NCBI GenBank assembly: GCA_026873275.1
Contig: JANTUC010000009.1
Coordinates: 930,001 to 994,000 of the forward strand
From: Pseudopithomyces maydicus
Lineage: Eukaryota; Ascomycota; Dothideomycetes; Pleosporales; Didymosphaeriaceae
Direction of reading: 5' to 3'
Length of the DNA: 64,000 nucleotides
Shown here: positions 32,060 through 43,647 of the stretch, piece after piece
Numbering within the stretch: the first letter of the stretch is position 1
How the letters are laid out: every line of letters starts with the position of its first letter
Position numbers and translations under genes: made by a program
The notes under the pieces: generated by a model
The model's input: only the letters and a program-made list of their open reading frames with translations
The model's database searches: none
Told to the model about the DNA's origin: nothing

Positions 32060-33091
32060 CTAAATCAAACCACCGCCCTTCTTTCCCTGTCGTCCGCCGT
32101 CGAACCAGGTATCACAGTCCCCCGAATAGTAGCACTCGAATGCACCCTCCATCTCCCTACAGTTGGCTCGTCCTGCCTTAGGGTCGCTGTAGGTTCCATG
32201 ACACCAGCATTTTGGGTCGAAGCAGACTGTCCCCTCTGGAAATCCTGGCGGGGCTGGATACGTGGTTGGGTAGCCGCTGTGCACCGGGAGTCGAGTGACT
32301 ACCTCTGTGACGGTGACGAAGCTTGGTGTCACGGGCGTTGGGGCTGGAGGGGGTGGTGCGGGAGGTGACGGCTGCCATGGTTCTGCTGCTGGTGGAGGTG
32401 GCGGTGGAGGTGGCGGTGGAGGAGGCGGATGCGGAGGAGGTGGCGGTGGAGGAGGAGGAGGAGGAGGTGAGTGGACTGGTGCTGGGCCAGGCTTACCGTT
32501 CTCCCACGTCCTTTCCGCGGAGATTTCGACACATGTCTCGAAGACGATGTCGATACCGATACCACATGATAAAGTCGGCTCGCCCTTCCAGCCTCCAGGT
32601 ATCAAGTACGTTTCCCGGTCGCAGCGACCTCCCAGCCTGCAGTAGGCATCTTTGCACTCGAACAGCGGCTCTCGTTTTTCAGGAACGTGCAAATTAACGC
32701 CCCCATGTGCAAAGGGGCAGTACCAAGGGCTCCGGGCTCCTGCATTAATATCGCAGTTGATGATGCTGGAATCGTAGAATACCTTGTTTTGCACATGGTC
32801 GACGAAATACTCTAGCTGCAAGATGCCAGCAGGTGCCACAGTGTAGTAGGGAACATCTCGAATCTTGATGGCTGTGCCCGAGCCACTTATTTCTTTCATG
32901 CTGTCAACGAACTGACTCCGAGCAGGAACGCGAGTGTAGGCATCGTCGCGCTCAGTCCCTCCAGTACCTACAACCCAGAAAAAGAGATCATAGTCACAGT
33001 GGTTCTTCCAGACAACATTGCTGGCCCCAAAAGTGAGATGGGAAGTAGACAAGAGAACGAGTGCTCCAGAAAGGGAAGACACACGAACCAT
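32060..33091 (-). CDS. Secreted Bys1/thaumatin-like protein with poly-proline hinge
   Basis: An intronless protein of 343 residues. The start is the ATG at 33091; the frame extends 6 codons upstream but only to a GTG. Residues 1-23 form a signal peptide (MVRVSSLSGALVLLSTS... with a cut near FGA-SN). Residues about 24-190 resemble the Bys1 family (yeast-phase-specific, thaumatin-like): VVWKNHCDYDLFFWVVG, AIKIRD and LQLEYFVD..KVFYDSSIINCD. Next comes a proline-only hinge (about 209-234) and a Pro/Ala region, then a C-terminal module with six cysteines (CFDPKCWCHGTY, NCREMEGAFECYYSGDC). The hinge plus Cys-rich tail is not part of the standard Bys1 domain. Extracellular or wall-bound location is inferred; no catalytic role is suggested. 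The C-terminal Cys-rich part could bind the wall or a host target, but this is speculation. Confidence 0.72.
   Translation of the reverse strand: MVRVSSLSGALVLLSTSHLTFGASNVVWKNHCDYDLFFWVVGTGGTERDDAYTRVPARSQFVDSMKEISGSGTAIKIRDVPYYTVAPAGILQLEYFVDHVQNKVFYDSSIINCDINAGARSPWYCPFAHGGVNLHVPEKREPLFECKDAYCRLGGRCDRETYLIPGGWKGEPTLSCGIGIDIVFETCVEISAERTWENGKPGPAPVHSPPPPPPPPPPPPHPPPPPPPPPPPPPAAEPWQPSPPAPPPPAPTPVTPSFVTVTEVVTRLPVHSGYPTTYPAPPGFPEGTVCFDPKCWCHGTYSDPKAGRANCREMEGAFECYYSGDCDTWFDGGRQGKKGGGLI
32391..32470. repeat. Coding GGTGGA/GGAGGT repeat (poly-proline on the minus strand)
   Basis: Eighty nt of imperfect ggtggaggt/ggcggtgga units. On the minus strand they encode the uninterrupted proline run, broken by one histidine, of the Bys1-like secreted protein. 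Length variation between isolates is likely. Confidence 0.85.
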
Positions 33092-34183
33092 GGTGACGGT
33101 GGTGTACACAGAATCAGGTAAGATGGCGGAACCACTATATAACTACCCCCATAGCACCTGTCAATTGCTCACTACATCTGCACCTGCGTCAACAATAGAC
33201 ATGGGAACAGAGCAATGGTGGGGAAGGTGCTGCATTAATACATGGCCAACCAATTCTGCCTCTCAAACTAAAGCCTATATAACGCGCTATTCTTCATCAC
33301 ATAGACCATTGAAGAACACGACAATGGAACATTGTCATTATGCTAATTGGAGTTGAGTGTAGATCGCTCAAGCGCATCATGACCAAAACACTTGTGTTGG
33401 GAAGCCTACTTGGACTAGGTCTGATCAACAATTACAATATTGAAATAAGCATTGGAAGTCCACTTAACCATGACTAGTGTGCGAGCAATATGACCTGGAT
33501 CGAGAATTGCTGGGAAGGCAGTAGCCAGTCAGCCACAGCAGTGCTGCAAGGGTAGCTCATACGTAGCTAACAAACGAGGCCAATTGAAAGACGTGCCATT
33601 ATAAATAGGATAATGTTTTGCGAACATGGCATCCTTCGAACCACAAGCACAGTCGGATAGATAAGATTAAGGTAACTACTAGGATATAAGAGTTTGAATA
33701 TTACATACCTCTCAACAAGCCCACTTCGCACCAAATTCAAGGGGAAATGTGTACGCGATTTCCGTGTTACCCGCCTTGCCCCAACCACTTTACCTCTCAG
33801 TGAGAGCAAAGTAATATCTCTTGATCACCAAAGCGGTGTTTGTTACATGGCAGAGGCACAAGGGTTGTAGAGACAAATGTGATAATTGTTACTTTGCCTG
33901 TGTGGCGCACTTCTATACTATAAATCAAGCGTTTTTTTATAGTGGCGCACAGTGTGTGCGAGGGGTATCGAGAGAGACAATTTAGAGACAAAGTAGACCC
34001 TCCGTAAACGCAAACCGGGAAAAGTGTGCGGACCTTACGCCATCGCAAATGCAAATGCAAAGACCCCAACTCCGATGTAAAGAAACCAGACACGACCACA
34101 ACCGGGTCCGCAAAAACAGTCTCCCAAACCTTGAGAATATGGGTTTAAATGTAGCACATTACCCACAGCATCCCGTCGATAAC
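33092..34183. other. Intergenic region between the Bys1-like gene and TFIIB
   Basis: About 1.1 kb, somewhat AT-richer than its surroundings. No gene is recognised. The left end is the promoter of the Bys1-like gene, with a TATATAA-like string at about 33135-33140; the right end is the TFIIB 3' UTR. Confidence 0.45.
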
Positions 34184-35302
34184 CTAGGCCACAGGCACAC
34201 GAGACTTGTCGCCACCCTTCTCAATCCAAGCGGTCTCGACGATGTCATCTAGGCGAGCGTACATGAGCTTGTAGGCGGTGCGAATAGTACCGTCTGAGAC
34301 ATCAACAACCGCACCGATCTCCTTGGGGGTTTTCGGTGTGCCCATCAGGTGTGACACAAGGTATAGCACAGCTCCTGTAATGGACAAAGGAGAGCGCCCA
34401 GCAGCCACTCCAAGCTGGTTGACCTTGCTTGCACACTCTTTCGCAATCATCTCCAGCTTGCCAATATGCAGACGCGAACAGGCTCGACCGATGAGCTCGG
34501 ATGCTGTGGTGGCTTTGGTTAGATTGAAGTTGTTTGCGTTGATCACAGCACCGTTGCCCGCTGCCTTAGCACCTGCTTGCTCTTTCTTCTTCTTGCCAAT
34601 GAATGCGTCTAGAATTTTGAACGTTCGGCCAATCTCCTTTTTAGAGATACGTGTGAGCTTGTAGATCTCGCGAAATGATCGACCGTAACCGTGTTGGCGA
34701 CAAGCAATGAAGATGCATCCTGCGATGACGGCATCTTGCGATTTGCCCTTGAACAGCTTCTCGTCGTCGGTCATCTTGTACATCAACTTTGCAGACTCTG
34801 CGATTGTCTTATTCATGGAGTTTTGTTCGCAGAGCGTGCTGATGGAAGCATAGGCGGCAGACAAAGATTTGTTCGTCTTATCAGCATTGGACTTGTTCTG
34901 GGCACGGGAAAGTTCACGATGGCGATTGCTTGCATCGCCGAATGCGATTTCTGTGTGAAGCTGAGAGCCATGAAGGAGCGGGTTGGCTGCTTCTCCAATA
35001 CGAGAGGGGTCGTCGTTGCCCTGGTCGTCGTTGGAGAAAGTACGCCACTCGGAGCGGAAGTCTAAGTTTTTTTCCGAAAGAACCCGTCCACAATCACCAC
35101 ACACAGTATCACCTCGGGAGAAGTTCTCGACGAGATTCGGAGGTACCTCTCGACAGTCCGGGCAAATGAGGAGCACATTCAGATCCTCTCGCCACTCCTG
35201 CTCCTTCTTTACGACAGGCGCCTCCTCTTCCCAAACTTCGCCAGGCGACAGCTGGCGGCCATCGGGCGCGAACGCAGGCGTGGACGTAGGAACGAGCGAC
35301 AT
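34184..35302 (-). CDS. Transcription initiation factor TFIIB
   Basis: Start chosen at the ATG at 35302 (MSLVPTSTPAFAPDG), giving 372 residues, the usual size. The frame remains open upstream to 35620, but that part is unlike TFIIB and includes likely leader sequence. The zinc ribbon has C47, C50, C68 and C71 (CPDC...CGDC). The B-reader/linker region is SEWRTFSNDDQGNDDPSRIG. Two cyclin folds follow: repeat 1 around SLSAAYASISTLCEQNSMN...GCIFIACRQHGYGRSFREI, and repeat 2 around RACSRLHIG...GRSPLSITGAVLYLVSHLMG. TFIIB bridges TBP and RNA polymerase II at core promoters in the nucleus. An insert of about 20 residues (FIGKKKKEQAGAKAAGNGA) lies between the repeats. It is divergent from the ATP synthase subunit gene, with 361 nt between starts. 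Confidence 0.95.
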   Translation of the reverse strand: MSLVPTSTPAFAPDGRQLSPGEVWEEEAPVVKKEQEWREDLNVLLICPDCREVPPNLVENFSRGDTVCGDCGRVLSEKNLDFRSEWRTFSNDDQGNDDPSRIGEAANPLLHGSQLHTEIAFGDASNRHRELSRAQNKSNADKTNKSLSAAYASISTLCEQNSMNKTIAESAKLMYKMTDDEKLFKGKSQDAVIAGCIFIACRQHGYGRSFREIYKLTRISKKEIGRTFKILDAFIGKKKKEQAGAKAAGNGAVINANNFNLTKATTASELIGRACSRLHIGKLEMIAKECASKVNQLGVAAGRSPLSITGAVLYLVSHLMGTPKTPKEIGAVVDVSDGTIRTAYKLMYARLDDIVETAWIEKGGDKSRVPVA

Positions 35303-35663
35303 CCCTGGGCTGGGTTGAGTGGGAGTTTTAGGTGCTACTGGCCTCGATCGGATCTCCCTGAAACCACGTAGGGTACCCAAGTCCTTGGAACGATGTTGCT
35401 CGAGGGAGAGACCACCACAGTGCTCGGAGAGTGGAGGCTTGTCGTGACGGCGAGGGTGGGTGAGGAATGGAAGCCTGTCAAGAGAAAGAGAGAGAACAAG
35501 TGCGTTTGCGACAAGGCAGCCGCGCTTGTGCTGACATGATACACACGTGACGCTAGCCATAGGCGCACCAATCCATTTTGGGAAGGGCTCTTCCCTGAGA
35601 AAAACAGCCGACGACTTCACCTCTCCGAAGCTCCCCTACAGCTCCATCCACACCTCCGACACC
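35303..35663. promoter_or_regulatory. Shared divergent promoter of TFIIB and ATP synthase subunit h
   Basis: The 361 nt between the two start codons must hold both promoters and leaders. On the TFIIB side there is a possible leader intron: a GTGTATC donor-like string at about 35546 and a CT-rich acceptor ending TTGACAG at about 35477. Neither is proven. Confidence 0.5.
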
Positions 35664-36151
35664 ATGTTCGCGCAATCCATCAGGGCTTCGGTGGGTGAGA
35701 CCAGCAGTCTGGCTCGGGGCCTCTACTGACTCAACGCAGCGCCAGACGCTCGCTCGCGTCGCCCGGCAGCAACCCGCCTTGGTCGCTCGCCGCACCTTCA
35801 TCGTCCCGACAGCCGTCCGACAAGGTATATCATCTTTCCCAGCATGCAAAGCGGCTCTACTGATGCAATTGGCGCTCCTCAGCCGATCTTGTGCAGGACC
35901 TGTACCTCCGCGAGCTTAAGAACTACAAGGTGCCCCAGGTCAAGGCATCCGACGCCGAGGGTCACGTCCAGAAGTTCACTCTCCCCAAGGCCCCAGCGTC
36001 CCCCGAAGAGAGCGACCTTGCGAACGACCTGCAGGCGTACGAGACGCAGCAGGTGGAGCTTGAGGGCACGACATCGTCAGAGTCGGGTGCGGCCCCAGTC
36101 GAGGAAGACTGGTTCGAGGAGGAGGAAGAGGCGACCCCCGCTGCTCATTAG
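35664..36151 (+). CDS. ATP14: F1Fo ATP synthase subunit h (Atp14), mitochondrial, 3 exons
   Basis: Exons are 35664-35690 (9 codons), 35740-35824 and 35883-36151, with introns of 49 and 58 nt (branch CTACTGAC/CTACTGAT, acceptors GCAG/TCAG); 126 residues. The N-terminus is Arg/Ala/Gln-rich and lacks acids (MFAQSIRASRQTLARVARQQ), a mitochondrial presequence ending near RRTFIVPTAVRQ. The mature part has ADLVQDLYLRELKNYK and KASDAEGHVQKF, and a strongly acidic tail (EEDWFEEEEEATPAAH), which are the signatures of fungal subunit h. It is a peripheral-stalk component of the inner-membrane ATP synthase. Exon 1 is tiny, so the gene start is easily missed by frame-based tools. Confidence 0.93.
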
Positions 36152-37731
36152 GAGGCCAGCGGGTAGGATCAACGTGTACAAAATAGTCGGGTGTGTCATT
36201 ATCGGGCAATACAGCTGCATCCAGAAAGCGTGAACCAGTGGTCCATATCTCTAGTGTTTGAATCGGCGCGCAAAACGCATCACGTGATGATATATTTGCA
36301 GGTGCCCGGGCGGGCGGGCGGGCGGATTGGCGAGCTGCTGGGGCGGCTGCGATTACCAGAGCATGGTGCATTTGTGACTCTATTATGTATTGTTGTTGGC
36401 CGCCATGCCCAGCAGTGGGCAAGGTGAGGTCTGAAGTGCATGCGCGACGGACGGGTACCTGTGCAAGAGATTGGCGCGCCTGGGTGACGGGTCGAACTCA
36501 TGCATGCCGCTGAGGGCTCCGGTGCTCATCCAGCGGTAATCAGTCTCGGGTATATCGGGTGCATGTAGAGCTGGTTTTGCACGGTCTGGTGAGGGCACAC
36601 ACGTATAGTGCTACAAGGCTGGCACGCCCCACGCCGAGCCCCAACGCCGCTGTTGCACGAAGAGGGAGGAGGTCCGTAGCCGCACTACCCAATACTACCC
36701 ACTCCACTGCACCCATGGATTGTACCGTGTACCGTGTACCGCGTACCGTGCTAGCCACATGGCAGACAACGGTGTCCACAGCTACATGGACGGGTGCCTG
36801 GTCTGCTGTATACGACTGCTGTATACGTACGACTGCTGTGTACGACAGCTGTATACGACAGGCTGCTCGCGCGCATACGTCATGCAAGTGAATGCTCGCA
36901 CCGTTGCATGCATTGCCAGGCTCCAAACACGTTCGAGATTAACTGGATGCAAAGACCAGCACCAAGGTGGCTCCGCTTCCAGGGCCACTTCCGCTAGGCC
37001 ACTGGCATATCGCACGAGCCATGTTCTCCAGCGCTGGATGCACGGCATGCCAGGCCACCTGGACACCTGGGCACCTGGGCCTGTCTGCCGTCACACGCCG
37101 CGTCCTTGTGTAGAGGCGGCAGGCGCCCGCGATGCGCATGATGGGATTTGGGCATAGCCGCAGGCCAGATGGAAATCCCCCGACCGACACGCGCGGACTT
37201 GGGCCCTCAGCCGTGATCGCCGTAGGCGAAGCCACCCAAGATAAACTTGGTATCACCCTAGTCTAGCTCGCGCGGCTTCTTCGCATCTGCGACAGCGCCA
37301 ATTTTACCGACGTCGAGCGTCAACGCTCCATCGCAAACCGCTCCGCCTCTCTTAGTGCTCAGAATCTGTGTCTCCGTCCCAAGCTCCCGTCGGTCGCTAC
37401 CTTGCTTCCTTGCCCGTCCCGCCCACGCTCGCTGTCTCCTCCCACGCTGTTGCACCCGACACCTACCCTACCTTTCGACCCTCCCTCAGCCTACACGCCC
37501 CGCTGACGTCTCCGCCCCAACCAACCACTTCGTCTCCTACAGAGACTTCCGCTCGCTATCCCCTCGCTATCCCCCATAGCCCACCGCCCGCAGCACTCCA
37601 AACTGCCGGGAAACATGAGCCCTTAGAGACTCCCGCACAAAGACTACGAGGACGCTCGTAGGGAAGCAGCCCTCACGCCGTCTTCCCTGTCCACCCACCT
37701 GCCCACCCACCTGTCCACCCTGACCTTCACC
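36152..37731. other. Intergenic region with several short tandem repeats
   Basis: About 1.6 kb. It contains gggcgggcgggcgg at about 36307-36323, gtaccgtgtaccgtgtacc at 36722-36741, a gtatacgactgct-type repeat at about 36809-36862, and a CACCTGG-type repeat at about 37057-37080. A C/T-rich leader precedes the ATG at 37732. Long frames here look like repeat shadows. Confidence 0.5.
36809..36862. repeat. Imperfect repeat of gtatacgactgct units
   Basis: Three to four copies of a 13-15 nt unit (tgtatacgactgc, gtacgactgctg, gtgtacgacagc, gtatacgacagg). They contain self-complementary GTATAC cores, so local cruciforms or hairpins are possible. Confidence 0.65.
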
Positions 37732-40700
37732 ATGCACGCAGTTGCCCCGGTCCAACGCGGCCATGACCTGCTCTCCAACGCCCTCCGAGGCCGCACCCGC
37801 GCCGTCTCCGACGCCCTACCGCCGCCACCCGAGCCCCAGCCAGAGAGGGCCCAGCTTCCGAAAGCTGCTAGCTACACCTACTTCCCAAAGGTGAAGGATC
37901 TGGACGATCCGCACCTGCTGGAGCTGAAGGGGACCATATCCGAAGAAGAGCTGAAAACAGGCATCAGCCCGGATGAGTCGTACACGTCTTCGGATGGCAC
38001 CAGCCCGGACGAGGAAGCGTCGCACGGGGAGGCCATGCCAGAAATGCCTCAGTTGAGACCCAACAACTCGCGCCGTTCGTCGAGGTTCCTGCCCTTCTCC
38101 AGCAAGAGCCGCGAACCGTCCAAGGAGCGCAAGTCCGAGCGCACCCGCAGCAGCAGCCTGAAGCGTTCTGAGAATTCGAGTGCCATTTCCCCGGTGCGTT
38201 CGTTGACGCGCCTGCGGAGGAAGAGCTTTGTCGGGTCAAGGTCGTCCTCCCCCAGCAAAGAGACGGTGGACCCTGTGAAGGAGGGCGAGTCGCGCAAAAA
38301 TTCGATCAGTGTCGAGGCCAGCAAGCGGAAAGGACTGACAGTGACGGCCAGCATTCCTGAAGAGTCGAGATCACCCCAGGACACCACCAATAGCCCCTCC
38401 ACCCACAAAAGTCGCCTTCTCACCAAGAAAAATAAAAGACTCAGCGGTTTCTTCACTGCCTCATCTACAGAACCTGTTCCGCCTGCGACTGCAAACGAGC
38501 CTCCTGTACCTCCACTCCCGAAATCCTTCTCTACCGATAAGCTCCCTTCTTATGTGCGATCCCCAACCAGTCCGGTCCACATTCCTCCTCTACCGCAGAC
38601 CATCTCTCCCGACAAGCTCAAAGGCGTCAAGACGGAGCCGCGCAAGAAGGATGAGCTCTGGACCGTGTTCCGGACGCTCGAGGGTGACCTCCGCAAGTAA
38701 GAGGCATCCATCCTCCGATTTACCAAGCTAATACTTTTCACAGGTTTCAGCATAAGTCGATTGCTTTCAAAGCCAATGTTGTGCGCACTACACTTCTACC
38801 ATTTCTCCGTTCCTATGTCACGCATCCCTCGAACCAAAAGCTACGGCCTGAGGATCTCGATCGACGGGCTAATATCTTAAATGGTTGGTGGACTGGTCTA
38901 TTGGAGCTGCTTTCTGGACGGAACAATCAGTCAATCTCTGGAACCGATCGCCCCGCCATTCTGGAAGGTATTGCGGGAATTATGGAACGTCCAGAGTGGA
39001 GACTGTCGCCGTCACCATTCTGTGCCCTTGCAGATCGTATCGAGACTGCTTCTACTACGACTACCAAATCCGCGGGCTCTGCCTCATCCTCATCCTCTGA
39101 TTTTCTCGCTGAATCAGTTCATCACAATGTTCGCAACATCTTCACACAAAACCTGCTTTCACAAATGGCCTTTGTGATCGACAAAATGGCTCTTCGAAAT
39201 GCAGCAGCCAGTTTGGTCACGTTTTGCGGTAAGACTTGCGCATATGCATTCTGCTTCTGCCCTGGAGTTGCTGATATTATGGTCCGGCTTTGGACCCCCT
39301 CACATGACATGATGAGGCGAGTATTAGAGGAATCAGGTCTCACAAAGCTAGATCAGCTGGACGACGTATCTGAGCACATCATCTCCGCATTCCCACCAAC
39401 GCTGCATTCGTTAAGATTCAAATCTCTAACTACCATGTCGCGTACGCTGCGCACCTCAGCGGTCATGCCGCTTGGTACCGCCAACTTAGACTGGTATGGA
39501 GCCTGGGTCAAGCGTTGGTCCGGCGCTGAGAGCGATCTGTTTTACGTTTTTGTGAAACACTACCACGTACTTATCTCGGATTTCCTTCCAGAGTCTCCAA
39601 CGAGTGCACAACGCATATGTGCTCCGGGTTTAATAATGGTGCATAGTCAAATCTTAGTGAATCTGGACGCAACAATAAACCGTCACGCCACTCCTCAGCA
39701 GCCTGAAGAGGGTTCGGGCAGTGCATCTGCGATTACATTTGACGATGTTTTAGGGGATCCAGACGCATCGGCCTCCACCGTGCCTATACCTCCGGCGAAC
39801 GCTACCAGACAAATGGCCGAAAATCGGCTCATTATGTTACTTCGCGATTTCCTTTCGGAACGTAATTCTCACATTGCTCCCGCTAGACATATATTTGCGG
39901 ACAGTTTCACCTCTTTGCTCAAGGCGGCAGCTCGAAGAGTATCCATATACGACAACAATGCTTGTTACACTCTTTGTGACTTCCTTGAGGAAGCTTTCAT
40001 AATTCTGGCGCGCTACGAACAGACTTTGGACGATGAGCATTCGGTTTTGGATTGGCCATTCTGGATGTCGGTTTGCAAACTAATGGCCTCGAGTCATAAT
40101 ACTGCCACGGAGATCAAGCTATTCGCTTTCCTGTACAGTACGTGGTCAGTCATTGTCTCGGACGAGCATCGCAAACAGAGCCTTTGTCTCGATTTTCTCC
40201 TTGAACCGGAGTTTTTCGAGAGCAGATTCAATCACTGGTGTCCAATGGTCCGTGCTTACTATATGCGCATACTGTGCTGGAGGGTTGCTCGCTTTGACGG
40301 GGGGGACTCAACCATTGAAGTGTATGTATGGATTCTCGTCAGCATGTTTTATGCTAACCATTTTGTTAGGAATATCATGAAAGCTTTGAGTGATCGTCTG
40401 CGTGCAGTCTGGTCCCACTACCTTTGGCTCCGCGAGCAAGCAGAGCGTAAGCAAGTTCTTCCGCCTTCAACACAAGCTTGCAACCCCGCACCCGGTCGAC
40501 GTTTTTTGATTATACGCAACGACAATCCTATTGTCACCAATACTCAACCATTCCTCTCCTTTGACGGCGTCGTTCAATCACCCGCGGCGAGAAGAGTCTC
40601 AGCGTCCTCAAAAACTTCACCCGAGCGTCCGTTATCATCTGCTTCAATTGATTCTCAGGATTTTCCAGATGAAAGCGCAACAAAAGGGCGATGGAATATT

Positions 40701-41222
40701 CTACGTAGTTTCATGGGTGCTGCCCCGAAACAAGTTACAAAATCTAAAGGCAGTGACATGCCTAAAAAAGAGAGAGAGAACTCAAAGTTGAGTAGTAATG
40801 CTGCATCCAACAACAATACGTCCGATTCGGCGCCCCAGTCGAAGACTACGGATAACACTACCCTACCCCCTCCTCCTCCACAACCAACACACCGCAGTTA
40901 TAGCTTTCGATTTTCATTGGAATGGGTGGATAAGCGTTTTGGCACGTATCAAAACATGCGTCTCAATCCACCCCGTCTGCCACTACCAGCACAGATGCTC
41001 CTTCAAGGAAAAGGCATCAATATTAATTCGGTCCTCAGTTCACAGCCCATGGGATCCGCTGCAACATCCAGTCGTTACGCCGGTCGAGCCCTCGCCGAGT
41101 GGACATTTATCTCGCACGAATGCCAAAACTTTTTTGATCGACGCAAAAACGAAGGTGTTCCTTCTAATAAACACGTCGAAACACCTACACTCGCCGTGGA
41201 AGCTTTTAGGCGCCCTGGCTAA
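37732..41222 (+). CDS. Large DUF1765 (UPF0592) family protein, 3 exons
   Basis: Exons are 37732-38696, 38744-40321 and 40370-41222, with introns of 47 nt (donor GTAAGA, branch GCTAAT) and 48 nt (donor GTATGT, branch GCTAAC, acceptor TTAG); about 1131 residues. The second intron is a multiple of three with no stop, so the frame also reads through it. The first 320 residues are Ser/Pro/Arg/Lys-rich and disordered (RRSSRFLPFSSKSREPSKER). The centre is a helical DUF1765 region with NGWWTGLLELLSGRN, DRPAILEGIAGIMERPEW and NIMKALSDRLRAVWSHYLWL. A second disordered stretch and FSLEWVDKRFG...AGRALAEWTFISHECQNFFDRR close the protein. The family includes budding yeast YDL073W, reported as a scaffold in the Hkr1 osmosensing branch; transfer of that role here is inference. 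Confidence 0.88.
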
Positions 41223-43647
41223 TCGGTTTCTTTTGTCGCTCTCTTCGTATCGCATTCTTGTCGACGTTGTTTAAGCGCCCTTTCACGTGCATTTTCAATT
41301 ATAACAGGCATCGAGACGACACTTGCAGCTCATACATAATAAATCCTTCTTGGGGTTTCGGCAGGACTGATACCAATCTTTGTTTAGAATTTCTTTTCTT
41401 TTGCATACGGAGCTCATACGCATTCCGGATCTCGAGCTCCCTCGGCGTTCTTGTCTACCTTTCGTCGTGTAAAGCACACTTGCATAGCATCGAATTATCC
41501 TCTTGGGCGGGAATGTTCCTTGGGTGTTAGGAACGACGTCCAGGATTATATAAACGCCTTCAAAATGGAGGTATGGACAGAGCAGGGCACGGGTCACTAT
41601 AAATGTACAAATCTTTAGGGAATCATATAGAACACACGAGCAGGGTTTGGCTAGCTCCTATTGTATTGTGAACGATAAATTGTTGTGGCGCAGGCTACAT
41701 GATAGCTACTGTTGGGTAATTGTAAACAACGTGGCTTGGACTGGTACCACCTAATGCCAATCAATGCTATACCTGCCTAAATAGGCTCATCTCGTGGTTA
41801 CCATTCACACTTTCGGATAGCGATCAGGAAAGCTCGTGTACATAAAAGTCACTACATCCTGGTAAACAAATTGGTGACCTCGTTTTCGTGTGATCCATCA
41901 GAGCTCAAAGACCAAAAATATTATTCCCTTTCAGTGTCCCGCATGCTGTCGGTTGCATTGCATCGATCCCATCACTATCTCCAAGCACGGTGTCCGAACA
42001 AGGACCATGAATGTAGCTAACATACCTTTCGATCTCAGGATCAACTCGATCTTATACGTGTTAATATTGAGTACGTATTTCTGTCTCGGTGTCATTACAA
42101 TAATACCGTATCGTCTACACCGATGGCTGATTTGGAGCAACCCCACTTTTTTACACAAGCAAACTGACGGTATGCTTTTATAAGATTATTAAGTTTTTCC
42201 GTGGTTACGAGCGCCTCGAGGGACCGAAGGTCGCAACTAAAGAGGCAGAGGTACAGAGAAAGAAAGGTGTACACAGCTTGATGTGCATGAAGCTTACTAC
42301 AAACCATTGCAGAACCTCACGTTTAGCTGTATTAAGAGTTTATCTGGTAAGGTATCCACACAATATTCTGTTGGTTCATGCCACTTGGTCATACACACCG
42401 TCGCAGGGTGTTGATAAATCTAGACCCTTCTCACGATCTTAGGAGGCACTTGAAAAAGTGGTCAGGAGTATCAACATGAAAAGAGTCACCCTGCCTCCGA
42501 GCTGATAACCCTTCTCTACAGCAATTTATTCATACCGTTTCGCCACTAGGGTCTGCCTGAGACCTGCTGCTATACGATATTACTCAATCCCTCCCACAAA
42601 CCTCCTACAATACATACAACACTTTCTCTTCCGCTTCCAATGATTGTGCCTATGCCATATTCGCGCCTTCCTTTGAAACCCCCAGGATCCGCGCACGCAG
42701 TCGCCACTCATCATTCAAAGGTGTTTATCGCCAGTTTTAAAGAGGTTAAGAGAGGGTCTCATTACACCTTTCGGCATACGAGAGTGGAAGGAACAAACAG
42801 GGTATGCGACATCGGTCTGAAACGTGGGCGTCCATTGGGCCAGATCGAACCAATCTTGCAGGTATGACACCAACTCTAAGATTTGACAGATAATTATAAA
42901 TATCCATCCGTCCCTCGGACTAATGAATGTTGCGTTGCGCCTGAGCGTAGACTTCTGCAGCATCCTCATTTTCCAACGAGTCGCAGCGATCGGGTTGTCT
43001 CTACCAAACCCAGCCCGGACGGACCCGTGAACAACAGCTTCTCACGTGATGTTTAGATGCCAGACAGTTCGTCACGTTCTTTTTTAAAGCTGGCTTCAAG
43101 CTGGAAGCTTCTGCCATTGAATGAATCGCATCAGGTAAGACTACCGTGTGAATACAGGACTAGACTTTGCAAGAGGTAGCATACATCATGTTTACAACCG
43201 TCACGATCCAAGCATGCTATAAGATATGCGCAACACCTACTTAAGAGAGCTTTAGTACGGAGATTGAACGACACACCTGAAGATTCCTGCGGGCTGACTT
43301 TAGTTACGAGTCATGTGGCTAAGCTCTGTCAGGTACATTCGTTACACGAAGCCGGCAATACACGAAGGATTCAGCTGGCTTATCTCATCTCTTCTGCTCC
43401 GCTGATGCAGAGGCCATCATTCGGCCCGCCACTTTCGAATCAAGTTATGCCAATTATGCGAGGCAAAACCTGGCGGGGCTGCTAATAAGCATGGACCACA
43501 CAGGTTCCCCCTCGATCCCTCCGCTGACAGACGCCAAGCAGACACCATATTTGGATGTATTAACTTATTAACACATCATGAGTCGCATGAGGAACTATAC
43601 ACTACTACTGTATATCTGTGACATCTGAAGGATACCTTCTGTTGGCA
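41223..43647. other. Long intergenic region without a recognised gene
   Basis: About 2.4 kb, AT-richer than the flanking genes but not RIP-mutated (TpG and CpA remain common). Short frames at 41258-42969 and 43264-43485 have no family signature and no convincing splice partners. The left end is the 3' UTR of the DUF1765 gene. Confidence 0.45.

Noticed and set aside
35303..35620. TFIIB starting at the upstream codon at 35620
   Set aside because: The extra 106 residues do not resemble TFIIB and the family normally begins close to the zinc ribbon. The ATG at 35302 gives the usual length.
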